NCBI GenBank assembly: GCA_003645255.1 | Contig: QNES01000002.1 | Coordinates: 1-64,000, forward strand | Reading direction: 5' to 3' | DNA: 64,000 bases | Origin: Gammaproteobacteria bacterium | Lineage (GTDB): Bacteria > Pseudomonadota > Gammaproteobacteria > Beggiatoales > Beggiatoaceae | Shown: positions 33,303-42,268 of the stretch, in pieces | Layout: each line of letters starts with the position of its first letter | How positions within the stretch are numbered: the stretch's first letter is position 1 | Program-made: the position numbers and the translations under genes | Notes under the pieces: generated by a model | Database searches by the model: none | What the model saw: the letters and a program-made list of their open reading frames with translations, nothing else | What the model was told of the DNA's origin: nothing

Positions 33303-34322
33303 TCATTTCCCTGGATTAGATGCTGGTAAACCCCGTGTTAGCAAATAAAATAATAGCCGTAAACTGCTATCACTACGGGTAGTCAAATTGCTAATCAGTA
33401 TCGTCGCCTTCACTGTGCGTCTGGAAATTTTAACCTGTTGCCCCTGGCAAAAATCACGCTGTCGGTAAATACGTCGTAAAGTCAACACCGCCATCCCCAA
33501 AGCCCATAAACAAAAGCGACGAATACCCGTCTCAGCTGGCGGAATCAATAAAATATAATGTAAAGCATTATGCAAATGAGTATGTGCAATTCCTATCAAT
33601 TCTGTTAAGCCATCACCAAAATTTGGGTTGTCATGCCCTGGCGATAAATTTTTCAAGTCAAAACCCACCTGTGCAAACACATCTCTTGGTAGCCAACAAG
33701 CTCCACGTTGATAGTCTTCCCAAATATCTTTTAAGATATTAGTCATTTGTAAAGCTTGCCCAAATGAAACAGCTAGTTTTTGTAATTGCGCCTCATTTTG
33801 AGCAATAGAAGGCGAATAATGACAAAATAAATCCGTGAGCATTTCACCCACCACGCCGGCGACATAATAACAATAACGATTCATTTCAGATAAATCGGTT
33901 AAACCTTCCAGACTGCTATTTTGTTGAAAATCAGCCATCCCCTTTGCCATAATACGTATACAACGATATAAGGCAGCACGTTGTGTGACGGTGAAACTAT
34001 GAGTTAAGCGAATCACACAGGGCATATTCATAATTAAATCTTTTTCAGCCGCACTGGTGCTATCAGAAAGCAAAGGAAATAAAGTTTTCGCCAATGCCTT
34101 TGGGCAAGACTCACCGGCGACAACTTGAATAAATTCTTGAGAAAATTGTCTTTTTTGAATAGGCGTTAATTTGGGTTCATCTTCTATGGTATCTGCAATA
34201 CGGCATAATAGATAACCGTTACTAACGACTTGATACAAGCCGGCTGGTAACTGTGGGATAGTCAAAGCAAAGGTACGAGATACCCCAGGTAAAATATAAG
34301 TTTGGTAAGCTTCATCAGTCAT
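33303..34322 (-). CDS. squalene/phytoene synthase family protein
   Basis: A 339-residue trans-isoprenyl-diphosphate synthase. Both Asp-rich motifs are seen: DTIED (44-48) and NILKDIWED (195-203). Other signatures are SRTFALTIP at the N-terminus and RGACWLPRD. It joins two farnesyl or geranylgeranyl diphosphates head to head. The RTFAL...L..GL start favours the squalene synthase branch, perhaps for hopanoids. No other isoprenoid gene is adjacent. TAACTGA-like repeats sit next to the start codon. Confidence 0.88.
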   Translation of the reverse strand: MTDEAYQTYILPGVSRTFALTIPQLPAGLYQVVSNGYLLCRIADTIEDEPKLTPIQKRQFSQEFIQVVAGESCPKALAKTLFPLLSDSTSAAEKDLIMNMPCVIRLTHSFTVTQRAALYRCIRIMAKGMADFQQNSSLEGLTDLSEMNRYCYYVAGVVGEMLTDLFCHYSPSIAQNEAQLQKLAVSFGQALQMTNILKDIWEDYQRGACWLPRDVFAQVGFDLKNLSPGHDNPNFGDGLTELIGIAHTHLHNALHYILLIPPAETGIRRFCLWALGMAVLTLRRIYRQRDFCQGQQVKISRRTVKATILISNLTTRSDSSLRLLFYLLTRGLPASNPGK

Positions 34323-34325
34323 TTA

Positions 34326-34357
34326 GTTATAAGTTATCAGTTATAAATTATCAGGAT
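34326..34357. repeat. TAACTGA-like array
   Basis: On the minus strand ATAATTTATAACTGATAACT and TATAACTAAATG: the array of TAACTGA/TATAACT units ends at the start codon of the synthase gene. Confidence 0.65.
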
Positions 34358-34443
34358 ACGACTTAGGCAATTCGCCATAAATAATATACCATTTTTGTAT
34401 TTTCAGACTATGGATATATTATTGATTGGCTATTCCTGCTACA

Positions 34444-34503
34444 AGACCTGCCAGGTTTTAAAAACCTTTTAGGTCTAGGCTAAAATTTATCTGGACATCT
34501 ATA
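34444..34503. repeat. decayed hairpin plus TATAGATGTCCAG motif
   Basis: A degenerate second-family hairpin (34444-34476) followed by the reverse-strand motif TATAGATGTCCAGATAA (34485-34503). The same motif occurs at 5683 and, changed, at 27570 and 58043. Confidence 0.55.
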
Positions 34504-34510
34504 TTGCTAA

Positions 34511-35947
34511 TTAACCAAATTGAATCTTACCTTGTAAATCATTACGTGAATCTGCGTTGGCTAATGCTTCTTCCAAACTAACTCTACCCGCTTTATATAA
34601 ATTAAATAGGGCATCATCAAAGGTTTGCATACCTTTCGCGCCGCTCCCTTTCATCGCATCTTTAATTTCAGTCAATTTACCTTTCAAAATTAAATTAGCA
34701 ATATTAGGTGTATTGATCATAATTTCAATTCCAGCACAGCGCTTTCCATGTACATCAGGAATTAATCGTTGTGAAACGATAGCTGAAATATTACCAGCCA
34801 TATCCATAAATAATGACTTATGTTTATCAGTCGGAAACATATTGACAATCCGATCCAATGCTTGGTTAGCATTATTCGCGTGCATGGTAGAAATACATAA
34901 ATGCCCTGTATTGGCTAATTCTAAAGCCGCTCCCATGGTTTCTGTGGTGCGAATTTCCCCAATGAGAATCACATCGGGTGCTTCACGCAATGAGGCTTTA
35001 ATTCCCGCCGCATAAGACATAGTATCAACCCCGACTTCACGCTGATTAACAATAGACATTTGATTCGGATGGGAAAATTCAACGGGATCTTCAATGGTTA
35101 AAATATGTCCAGGTGAGTTAGCATTACGGTGATTGATCATCGCGGCTAAAGTGGTGGATTTACCGGAGCCAGTGCCACCTACCATGAGTAATAATCCGCG
35201 TTTAGCCATGATTAATTCTAATAATATTTCAGGCAATCCCATATCTTGGGCGTTTGGAATTTCTGACGGGATAAAACGCATAACTAAGCCAATTGTCTTA
35301 CGCTGAAAAAAACCATTTCCCCGAAAACGCGCACTGCCATCGGGCATAGAGATGGCAAAATCTAAATCTTTGGTTTTTTCAAATTCAGCAATTTGCTCAT
35401 CTGTTAGAATTGAGTAGGCGCATTTTTTCGTAATTTCTGGTGTGGCGATGAACGAACTCAATGGACGGGCTGCACCATAAATTTTGGCTTTGATTTGAGA
35501 ACCCACTGTCAAAAATAAATCAGAACCGCTATGTTGGATAATTAATTTTAAATAGTCCAACAAATTTGTGCTGTCGATCAAGGGTATTTCTGGTGGACCA
35601 TCTTTTTTAGGTTCTGCTTTCTCTTCCTTTTTTTCAGATTCTTCAGAAGCACTCGCAGGCTGAATAACAATGCTAATTCCCTTTTGTTTAACAGAAACTT
35701 TGACTTGAAATTCACCCTGATTGTGGCTGTACACGAAATCTAAGGTTTTATCTTTAATCAGTTGTTTTTTTTGATCGTCAGACATAATGGCGAAAGCGGC
35801 TGCTTTCGCCATTTTTTCTGTAATCGCTTGTTTACCTACCGGTTTATTTTTACCAGACAATTTGAGCGTTATCGGAGAACCTACAGAGACAAATAAATCA
35901 GAACCTTTTTTTTCCGTTAACAATTTTAAATAAGGTGATAAGTCCAT
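34511..35947 (-). CDS. PilT-family ATPase with duplicated N-terminal domain
   Basis: About 478 residues. The C-terminal half is a PilT/PilU-type ATPase: Walker A GGTGSGKSTT (257-266), DVILIGEIR Walker B and STMHANNANQALDRI His box. The N-terminal domain is present twice, opening with GSDLFVSVGSP (15-25) and GSDLFLTVGSQ (141-151), joined by an acidic/Lys linker (98-120). Other PilT proteins have one. I choose ATG 35947 (MDLSPYLKLL): the first residues match the family's normal start, and the 32 residues before it look unlike PilT. It is the last gene of a three-gene pil cluster. Confidence 0.88.
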   Translation of the reverse strand: MDLSPYLKLLTEKKGSDLFVSVGSPITLKLSGKNKPVGKQAITEKMAKAAAFAIMSDDQKKQLIKDKTLDFVYSHNQGEFQVKVSVKQKGISIVIQPASASEESEKKEEKAEPKKDGPPEIPLIDSTNLLDYLKLIIQHSGSDLFLTVGSQIKAKIYGAARPLSSFIATPEITKKCAYSILTDEQIAEFEKTKDLDFAISMPDGSARFRGNGFFQRKTIGLVMRFIPSEIPNAQDMGLPEILLELIMAKRGLLLMVGGTGSGKSTTLAAMINHRNANSPGHILTIEDPVEFSHPNQMSIVNQREVGVDTMSYAAGIKASLREAPDVILIGEIRTTETMGAALELANTGHLCISTMHANNANQALDRIVNMFPTDKHKSLFMDMAGNISAIVSQRLIPDVHGKRCAGIEIMINTPNIANLILKGKLTEIKDAMKGSGAKGMQTFDDALFNLYKAGRVSLEEALANADSRNDLQGKIQFG

Positions 35948-36089
35948 TATTAATTTTTTTAAGTGAATTGTAAAATGAAATAACCGATAAATGTCGTCAA
36001 AATGACAAGGCGCGGAATCTGAGTAACTAGAAGGGATTGCCACTACAATATCAATTATCCTTATAGGGGCAATCCGTCGTGTTGCCCAG

Positions 36090-37232
36090 TTACTTTATCT
36101 CTTTTTTATCCATAAGAGTCAAATTTGAACCACCCAATCCGCCCTTAGAATGTTTGCTTTCCAATTTGATTCTCAAGCGCAATTCATTGGGTGAATCTGC
36201 ATTACCAAATGCTTCTTCCTCGGAAATTCGTTCATCTTCGTAAAGATTGAACAAAGCATTATCAAATGTTTGCATACCCAAATCTTGTGATTTGGCCATA
36301 ATCGGTTTAATACCAGCAACATCACCTTTCGCAATCAATTCGGATACTAATGGAGAATTGATCAAAATTTCAATCGCCGCTGCACGTCCACCACCAATTG
36401 TTTTTACCAAGCGTTGCGAAATGACCGACTTTAAATTTAACGAGAGATCTTGCATTAATTTCTTTTGCTTTTCCATATCAAAAAAGCCTAAAATACGATC
36501 AATCGCTTGGTTAGCATTGTTAGCGTGCAAAGTGCCCATGGCTAAATGCCCCGTTTGGGCAAATTCTAAGCCAAAATTCATAATTTCGGCATCACGAATT
36601 TCACCGAGAAGAATCACATCGGGTGCTTGACGCAAAGTATTATGCAAAGCCGCTTCCCATGAAAAAGTATCGACCCCGACTTCACGTTGCATAATAACAC
36701 AATTTTTATGTGGGTGTACATATTCAATCGGGTCTTCAATGGTAATAATATGCCCATAACTGTTAATATTACGGTGATCAATTAGGGCTGCCATTGTTGT
36801 AGATTTACCCGAACCAGTCCCTCCCACCATCACAATCAAGCCATTTTTTGCCGCGATGAGCTCTTTAAGGACAACAGGCAGATTCAATTTATCGAAATTG
36901 GGCACTTCAGCTTCAATAATACGCATTATCACGCCTTGACAATTTTGTTGTATAAAGGCATTAATGCGAAAACGACTTAAACCTGGTGGATGAATGGCAA
37001 AATTACATTCTTTTGTTTCCTCAAATTCCTTAAGTTGCTTATCATTCATAATGCACTGTGTTAGTGCCATAGAATCTGCTGGCGTTAAAGCCTTTTTTGT
37101 GAACGGTGTCATCTTGCCTTTGCATTTCATTGCTGGCGGAAAGCCTGCGGTGATAAACAAGTCGGAGCCGCCTTCTTTCGTCATCAATTTCAGCAATTTG
37201 ATCATGAAACCCATGGCTTCATCTCTTTCCAT
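36090..37232 (-). CDS. pilU: PilU-type twitching motility ATPase
   Basis: A 380-residue hexameric ATPase. TAGFPPAMKCKGKMTP is typical of PilU. Walker A GGTGSGKSTT is at 137-146, followed by the DVILLGEIRD Asp box and GTLHANNANQAIDRIL. PilU helps PilT retract type IV pili, which drive gliding and twitching. The start is supported by AGAGGTA nine bases upstream. It is the middle gene of pilT-pilU-(third PilT). Confidence 0.92.
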   Translation of the reverse strand: MERDEAMGFMIKLLKLMTKEGGSDLFITAGFPPAMKCKGKMTPFTKKALTPADSMALTQCIMNDKQLKEFEETKECNFAIHPPGLSRFRINAFIQQNCQGVIMRIIEAEVPNFDKLNLPVVLKELIAAKNGLIVMVGGTGSGKSTTMAALIDHRNINSYGHIITIEDPIEYVHPHKNCVIMQREVGVDTFSWEAALHNTLRQAPDVILLGEIRDAEIMNFGLEFAQTGHLAMGTLHANNANQAIDRILGFFDMEKQKKLMQDLSLNLKSVISQRLVKTIGGGRAAAIEILINSPLVSELIAKGDVAGIKPIMAKSQDLGMQTFDNALFNLYEDERISEEEAFGNADSPNELRLRIKLESKHSKGGLGGSNLTLMDKKEIK

Positions 37233-37255
37233 TTTTTTTGTACCTCTTTGTTTGT

Positions 37256-37288
37256 AGAAATACCATTTTTTGGAAAAATGGCATTTCT
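37256..37288. repeat. hairpin repeat (ACC core)
   Basis: A copy of the hairpin family between pilT and pilU, inside an apparent operon. Confidence 0.8.
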
Positions 37289-37316
37289 TTTGTGGTATTA
37301 ACCATTAACCATTAGA

Positions 37317-38354
37317 CTACGCGAATTTATCTTTATTCATAGCATGTTCACGCGCATTTTCTTTAGTGACGAGCTTATTTTTTACCAGTCCTTCAAGAAC
37401 TTGATCCATTGTCTGCATCCCAAATCTTTGCCCCGTTTGCATAGCAGAATACATTTGTGCAACCTTATTTTCACGAATCAAATTACGCAGAGCTGGCGTA
37501 CCAACCAGAATTTCGTGAGCGGCGCATCGCCCTCCCCCAATTTTTTTCAACAAGGATTGCGATACGACGGATTGTATAGATTCAGATAACATAGTACGAA
37601 TTGTGGGCTTTTCAGCAGTCGGAAAGACTTCAACAATACGATCTATCGTTTTAGCAGCAGAATTGGTATGTAAAGTACCAAACACGACGTGCCCCGTTTC
37701 AGAGGCGGATAAAGCAAGACGAATAGTATCTAAATCTCGCAATTCTCCAATGAGGATAACATTTGGATCTTGGCGCAAAGCCGATTTCAAAGCATTACCA
37801 AAACTTAAAGTATCGCGTTTAAGTTCACGTTGGGTGATGAGACAATTTTTACATTGATGAACAAACTCGACTGGGTCTTCAATAGTGAGGATATGTCCAA
37901 ATTCTGTTTTATTGCGATAATCCATCATGGCAGCCAACGTAGTCGATTTGCCTGAACCGGTACCGCCTGTCACACAGCAAATACCCTTGTGTGTCATTGC
38001 AAACCTTTTAAAAATGTCAGGTGCTCTGACTTGTTCCAAAGAGAGAATTTCTGAAGGAATAGTACGAATAACAGCACCAGCACCTCGACTCTGCATATAA
38101 GCATTAACGCGAAACCGTGCCACACCGGGTATGGCAAACGCAAAATCACATTCAAGATATTTTTCATATTCTTTGCGCTGGGCATCGTTCATCACATCAT
38201 AAATCATGTCACGGGCTTGCGTCTGATCAAGGGGAGGTACATCAATTCTACGCATATCCCCGTCTTTTCTTACCATTGGTTCTACACCCGCAGAAATATG
38301 AAAATCAGAAATACCATTATTGGCACCAAAAGTCAGTAAATCAGTAATATTCAT
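37317..38354 (-). CDS. pilT: type IV pilus retraction ATPase PilT
   Basis: A 345-residue PilT. MNITDLLTFGANNGISDFHI is a normal PilT start. Walker A GGTGSGKSTT lies at 130-139, the Asp box is NVILIGELRD, and the His box is GTLHTNSAAKTIDRI. It is the first gene of the cluster. Depolymerising pili in this way moves filamentous sulfur bacteria on surfaces. Confidence 0.94.
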   Translation of the reverse strand: MNITDLLTFGANNGISDFHISAGVEPMVRKDGDMRRIDVPPLDQTQARDMIYDVMNDAQRKEYEKYLECDFAFAIPGVARFRVNAYMQSRGAGAVIRTIPSEILSLEQVRAPDIFKRFAMTHKGICCVTGGTGSGKSTTLAAMMDYRNKTEFGHILTIEDPVEFVHQCKNCLITQRELKRDTLSFGNALKSALRQDPNVILIGELRDLDTIRLALSASETGHVVFGTLHTNSAAKTIDRIVEVFPTAEKPTIRTMLSESIQSVVSQSLLKKIGGGRCAAHEILVGTPALRNLIRENKVAQMYSAMQTGQRFGMQTMDQVLEGLVKNKLVTKENAREHAMNKDKFA

Positions 38355-38488
38355 AAGTGTTCAATTTTTTTAATCTTTATTAACAAACATAGAATTGATA
38401 TTTTAATTTTAATCTGAATTAAAATTGAGTTGATTGAGATTTTTTTTTAACATGTTATCATAATTTTTATGAAATAAGTAAGTCGGAT

Positions 38489-38521
38489 AGAAATCCGATT
38501 TTTTGTAAAAATCGGATTTCT
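38489..38521. repeat. hairpin repeat (CCG core)
   Basis: A full copy between divergent pilT and ccmA. Confidence 0.8.
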
Positions 38522-38562
38522 TTTCGTCTAATTTTAAGCCACAATTTAGCATTTAATTATTT

Positions 38563-39210
38563 ATGGAAAGTTTCAATCGTCTGTCAAATTCTTCAGAGCT
38601 AGGTCTCGCCATTGAGCATTTACAATGTATCCGCGATGATAGGGTACTGTTTGAAGATTTAAATTTTAGTCTTTCAGCCGGTGAATTGCTCCAAATAGAA
38701 GGGCGTAATGGCAGTGGTAAAACGAGCTTACTACGCATTTTATGTGGTTTAACCTTACCAACCGAAGGGACAGTTTATTGGAACAATGAAGATATTCAAG
38801 ATATAAGTTCTAATTATTGGGAAAACTTAGCATACATAGGACATGCTCCTGGTGTTAAAGCGGAATTGAGCCCTTTAGAAAATTTAGCTATGGCGCAAGC
38901 CTTAGCAACGACACCGAATACGATTAATCTGGCTGATGCGCTAGATCAAGTTGGTTTATATGGTTTTGAAGATGTTCCAACCCGCACCCTTTCTGCGGGT
39001 CAACAGCGTCGCGTTGCCCTGGCGCGTTTGTTAGTCAACGATGCGCCATTATGGATATTGGATGAACCTTTTACTGCCCTTGATAAATCGGCTATTGGCA
39101 TGGTTGAAAGTTGGTTAGATAACCATGCTAAACGCGATGGTATAGTGGTGTTAACGTCACACCATACGGTAAACTGTCAACATACAACTATTCTTCGACT
39201 CAGCGCGTAG
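38563..39210 (+). CDS. ccmA: haem exporter ATP-binding protein CcmA
   Basis: A 215-residue ABC ATPase: Walker A GRNGSGKTS (47-55), signature LSAGQQRR, Walker B LWILDEPF, and the CcmA-type loop YIGHAPGVKAELSPLENL. CcmA powers haem export for c-type cytochrome maturation and is normally followed by ccmB-F. Here trkH follows instead. Confidence 0.9.
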   Translation: MESFNRLSNSSELGLAIEHLQCIRDDRVLFEDLNFSLSAGELLQIEGRNGSGKTSLLRILCGLTLPTEGTVYWNNEDIQDISSNYWENLAYIGHAPGVKAELSPLENLAMAQALATTPNTINLADALDQVGLYGFEDVPTRTLSAGQQRRVALARLLVNDAPLWILDEPFTALDKSAIGMVESWLDNHAKRDGIVVLTSHHTVNCQHTTILRLSA

Positions 39211-39237
39211 TTTTTCAGTTGTCAGTTATTCACATTC

Positions 39238-39270
39238 AGAAATCCGATTTTTTCAAAAACTCGAATTTCT
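39238..39270. repeat. hairpin repeat (CCG core, diverged right arm)
   Basis: A family copy between ccmA and trkH, preceded at 39216 by TCAGTTGTCAGTTA (TAACTGA-type units). Confidence 0.7.
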
Positions 39271-39306
39271 TGTACACCATTAAAAGATTAAGCATCCTAT
39301 TGAGAT

Positions 39307-40752
39307 ATGCAATTATCAGTTACTCAACGCATTCTAGGTTTATTATTGATATCGTTTAGTTTCACATTATTGCCCCCTATGGGGGTGTCGCTATGGTATC
39401 AAGATACGGAATTTCATGCGTTTTTTATTGCATTTTTGGTCATGTTTGGAATGGGTATAGCCTTTTGGTTGCCTGCGCGAAAGGCGAAAAAGGAACTTCA
39501 TTTACATGATGGTTTCATGATCACGGCTGTATTTTGGACAGTTCTCAGCGTAGTGGGGGCATTGCCGTTTTTATTTGTACCTAACATGACCTTAGCTAAA
39601 GCCGTATTTGAAGCAGTGTCAGGATTTACGACAACCGGGGCGACGGTGATTAATCACATAGATAACTTGCCTAAGTCCATTTTATACTATCGCCAACAAC
39701 TCCAATGGCTAGGGGGGCTTGGTATTATCGTGTTAGCGGTTGCGGTGTTGCCGATGCTTGGCATTGGTGGTATGCAATTATATCGAGCTGAAACGCCTGG
39801 ACCCATGCGCGATGAAAAGTTGACACCCCGCCTTGAAAATACGGCTAAAGCCTTGTTGTATATTTATATTAGTCTAACCGTTGCCTGTGCGTTAGCTTAC
39901 TGGATAGCGGGCATGACGCTATTTGATGCTATAGGACATAGCTATTCAACGGTTGCCACAGGCGGATTTTCTACCCATGATGCGAGTTTAGGTTATTACA
40001 ATAGTCCACTGATAGAAATCATTGCTATGGTGTTTATCATTTTGGGCAGTCTTAATTTCACGGTGCATTTTGTGGTATGGCATAAAAAGAAGATACGCCA
40101 TTATTGGGAAGATATTCAAGGTCGTGTGTTTATTTATATCGTGTTAGTGCTGATAGCGATTACGGTGTTTGTATTAATGTGGAAAGGGGTTTATACCCAT
40201 TTTTGGACCGCCTTACGCTATGCAAGTTTTGAAGTTATTTCAATCATCAGCAGCACCGGCTATGCGACGACTGATTTTAGTGCATGGCCTTTATTTTTAC
40301 CTGTATTGATTTTAGGCAGTGGGTTTATTGGAGGTTGCGTTGGTTCAACGGCTGGGGGATTTCGGGTTATTCGTTTTATCTTATTGTATAAACAAGCCAT
40401 TCGTGAAATTATGCGCTTGATCCATCCTAGTGCGGTGATTGTCGTCAAAATTGGTCATAAAAAAGTACCTGATACGGTTGCCCAAGCGGTGTGGGGATTT
40501 AGCTTTTTATATATAGCCAGTTATGTTTTTTTGTCAATGCTATTTATGGCAACCGGCGTTGATGTTTTGACTGCTTTTTCAGGTGTTGCTGCGACTTTAA
40601 ATATGACAGGTCCTGGTTTAGGGGGTGTTGCGGTAACTTATGGTGGCATTAGTGATAGCGGATTATGGATACTGAGTTTTACTATGTTATTAGCTCGCTT
40701 AGAGATTTTTACTTTGCTTGTGTTATTAACGCCTGCTTTTTGGCGGCGATAA
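39307..40752 (+). CDS. trkH: Trk potassium uptake channel TrkH
   Basis: A 481-residue membrane protein with about ten helices. The four pore-loop filter segments are SGFTTTGATV, ATGGFSTHDA, SSTGYATTDF and NMTGPGLGGV. TrkH needs the cytoplasmic NAD-binding TrkA, which is not in the window. It imports potassium, as does the channel gene at 23782. Confidence 0.94.
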   Translation: MQLSVTQRILGLLLISFSFTLLPPMGVSLWYQDTEFHAFFIAFLVMFGMGIAFWLPARKAKKELHLHDGFMITAVFWTVLSVVGALPFLFVPNMTLAKAVFEAVSGFTTTGATVINHIDNLPKSILYYRQQLQWLGGLGIIVLAVAVLPMLGIGGMQLYRAETPGPMRDEKLTPRLENTAKALLYIYISLTVACALAYWIAGMTLFDAIGHSYSTVATGGFSTHDASLGYYNSPLIEIIAMVFIILGSLNFTVHFVVWHKKKIRHYWEDIQGRVFIYIVLVLIAITVFVLMWKGVYTHFWTALRYASFEVISIISSTGYATTDFSAWPLFLPVLILGSGFIGGCVGSTAGGFRVIRFILLYKQAIREIMRLIHPSAVIVVKIGHKKVPDTVAQAVWGFSFLYIASYVFLSMLFMATGVDVLTAFSGVAATLNMTGPGLGGVAVTYGGISDSGLWILSFTMLLARLEIFTLLVLLTPAFWRR

Positions 40753-40762
40753 TTAATTGTGA

Positions 40763-40785
40763 AGGGCAACCTTTATGGTTGCCCT
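40763..40785. repeat. GGGCAACC...GGTTGCCC hairpin
   Basis: AGGGCAACC, TTTAT, GGTTGCCCT: an inverted repeat just after trkH, of the GGGC repeat family. It could terminate trkH. Confidence 0.65.
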
Positions 40786-40792
40786 GAATAGT

Positions 40793-40949
40793 TATACTGC
40801 TAATGGGTAATTTTTGGACTTTATTTTTAACTGTTGGTGGGCAAAAAAAACTTGCCCACCCTACATAAAAGCCAAAATTTCAGTTGGTGGGCAAAAAAAA
40901 ACTTGCCCACCCTACATAACATGCCATATTTAAGCCGTTTAAAGTATAC
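40793..40949. repeat. MITE-like palindromic element, copy 2
   Basis: A close relative of 5475-5618: left end TATACTGCTAATGGGTAA, right end CCGTTTAAAGTATA. It contains two tandem hairpins GTGGGCAA...TTGCCCACCCTAC (starting at 40835 and 40883) instead of one. Confidence 0.72.
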
Positions 40950-40963
40950 TTAAAATTTTAAAA

Positions 40964-42190
40964 TTAATCCCAATTTAATTGACTACCCGTTTGATATTCA
41001 CGCACCCGCCCTTCAAAAAAATTCACTTCCTGATTAAGCTCGTATTCGCTAATCCAAGGCATCGGATGTGTCTTAATCCCAAATATTGGCTCGACACCTA
41101 GGTTCTTGCAGATGTTGTCGCCTATAAATTTTGCAAAGTCAATGTAGGTGTTGATTGGCATTCCCAAAATTCCCCCATCTGGCATCACTACTTGGGCATG
41201 AAGGGTTTCTAATCTAACCGCTTCATTTACTATGGCTTGTACACGTTTTTGCATAGTGGTATCCCAACACTTGGGATTTTCTTTGATAATTTGCCGAATT
41301 AGCCAGGCACCATTCGCTGAATGCTGGGCTTCGTCGCGCCAGATATAGCTGTATTGTTGCGCTGTATTCCTTAACTTGCCCTTTCTTGCCAGCGCAAAAA
41401 TTTGCGAAAAGCCCAAGGGAAAGAATAAATATTCAAAAATATAATAACTGATCAGGTCTTCCAATAAGGGGCGGATGGCTTCCGGTGAACCAACAGGCGC
41501 GTCTGATTTAACGAGATGATTGCTAAATGTTAGATTCCAATTAACTTTTTCAACCAGTGCAGGCATTTCTTGATACAGGGTAAAAATTTGCCCTTGTCCT
41601 TTTTCATCCAAACCAAAAGATTCTAAGATAAATAGGTAAGATTCGATATGATTTGCTTCTTCAGACATGACCCAACGTAGGTATTGCCTCATTTCGTTGG
41701 CGGTAATGTGTTGAAATATGGCATTCACCAGGTTGTCAGGCACCAGGTTATCACCGGCGGTGAGATAAGAAATATTGGTTTTGAAGAGCCACATTTCTGC
41801 TTCGGTTAATTTCCCTGTTTGCCATTGCAGTTTATCTTCTCCCATTGGAATATCGTTGGGGGTCCAGAAATTTTTACGGGCTGCCAAAAATCGTTCCCTT
41901 ACCTCGTTATATTTGACCGGTATCGGTTGCCGCAAGTCATAGTTACGTCCTCCAATAATTTTGATGTCAGAAGCTTCGGGGCGTTTACTTCCAATGGTGA
42001 TGGGATCTAAACTGCTTGAAACGGGAAATATCACTTTTTTAGGGTGAACAGATTTAGGGCGAACACACGGGTTCACCCCTACATTTTTTACTTTTTGGTG
42101 AGTGGGTTTCGATTTTCTATGTGGCACTTCAGTGCTGTAGAAATGATCACTGGAAGGACTGGAAATACTGGTTTCGCTAAAATCTAACAT
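40964..42190 (-). CDS. nrdB: class Ia ribonucleotide reductase beta subunit with repeat-derived N-terminus
   Basis: A 408-residue NrdB. Ligands of the di-iron site and the radical tyrosine are in order: Asp147 (AGDNLV), Glu178-x2-His181 with Tyr185 (EEANHIESY), Glu in YYIFEYLFF, and Glu/His in RDEAQHS. The presence of Tyr makes this a tyrosyl-radical enzyme rather than the Phe (class Ic) type. The first 60 residues are an extra, low-complexity tail; residues 37-50 are read from an inserted intergenic repeat. It lies directly downstream of nrdA. Confidence 0.93.
   Translation of the reverse strand: MLDFSETSISSPSSDHFYSTEVPHRKSKPTHQKVKNVGVNPCVRPKSVHPKKVIFPVSSSLDPITIGSKRPEASDIKIIGGRNYDLRQPIPVKYNEVRERFLAARKNFWTPNDIPMGEDKLQWQTGKLTEAEMWLFKTNISYLTAGDNLVPDNLVNAIFQHITANEMRQYLRWVMSEEANHIESYLFILESFGLDEKGQGQIFTLYQEMPALVEKVNWNLTFSNHLVKSDAPVGSPEAIRPLLEDLISYYIFEYLFFPLGFSQIFALARKGKLRNTAQQYSYIWRDEAQHSANGAWLIRQIIKENPKCWDTTMQKRVQAIVNEAVRLETLHAQVVMPDGGILGMPINTYIDFAKFIGDNICKNLGVEPIFGIKTHPMPWISEYELNQEVNFFEGRVREYQTGSQLNWD
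42042..42078. repeat. GGGCGAACAC repeat inside nrdB
   Basis: The motif GGGTGAACA, then GGGCGAACACACGGGTTC and ACCC, is a copy of the GGGCGAAC repeat family, open in the nrdB frame and encoding about residues 37-50 of the protein. Confidence 0.8.
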
Positions 42191-42210
42191 AATTGTCTCC
42201 GTTATTTGTT

Positions 42211-42242
42211 AGAAATCCGATTTTTTAAAAAATCGGATTTCT
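42211..42242. repeat. hairpin repeat (CCG core) between nrdA and nrdB
   Basis: A perfect 32-base palindrome with arms AGAAATCCGATTTTTT and its complement and no loop. It sits inside the nrdAB operon. Confidence 0.85.
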
Positions 42243-42268
42243 TTAAAAAAAATGGGTTCGTTGTGTTT

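Noticed and set aside
35948-36043. 32-residue N-terminal extension of the third PilT-type ATPase
   Set aside because: It looks unlike any PilT start, and the internal Met at 35947 begins the family domain.
40964-42190. NrdB as a Phe-type (class Ic) manganese-iron enzyme
   Set aside because: Tyr185 lies seven residues after Glu178, at the position of the radical tyrosine in class Ia enzymes.
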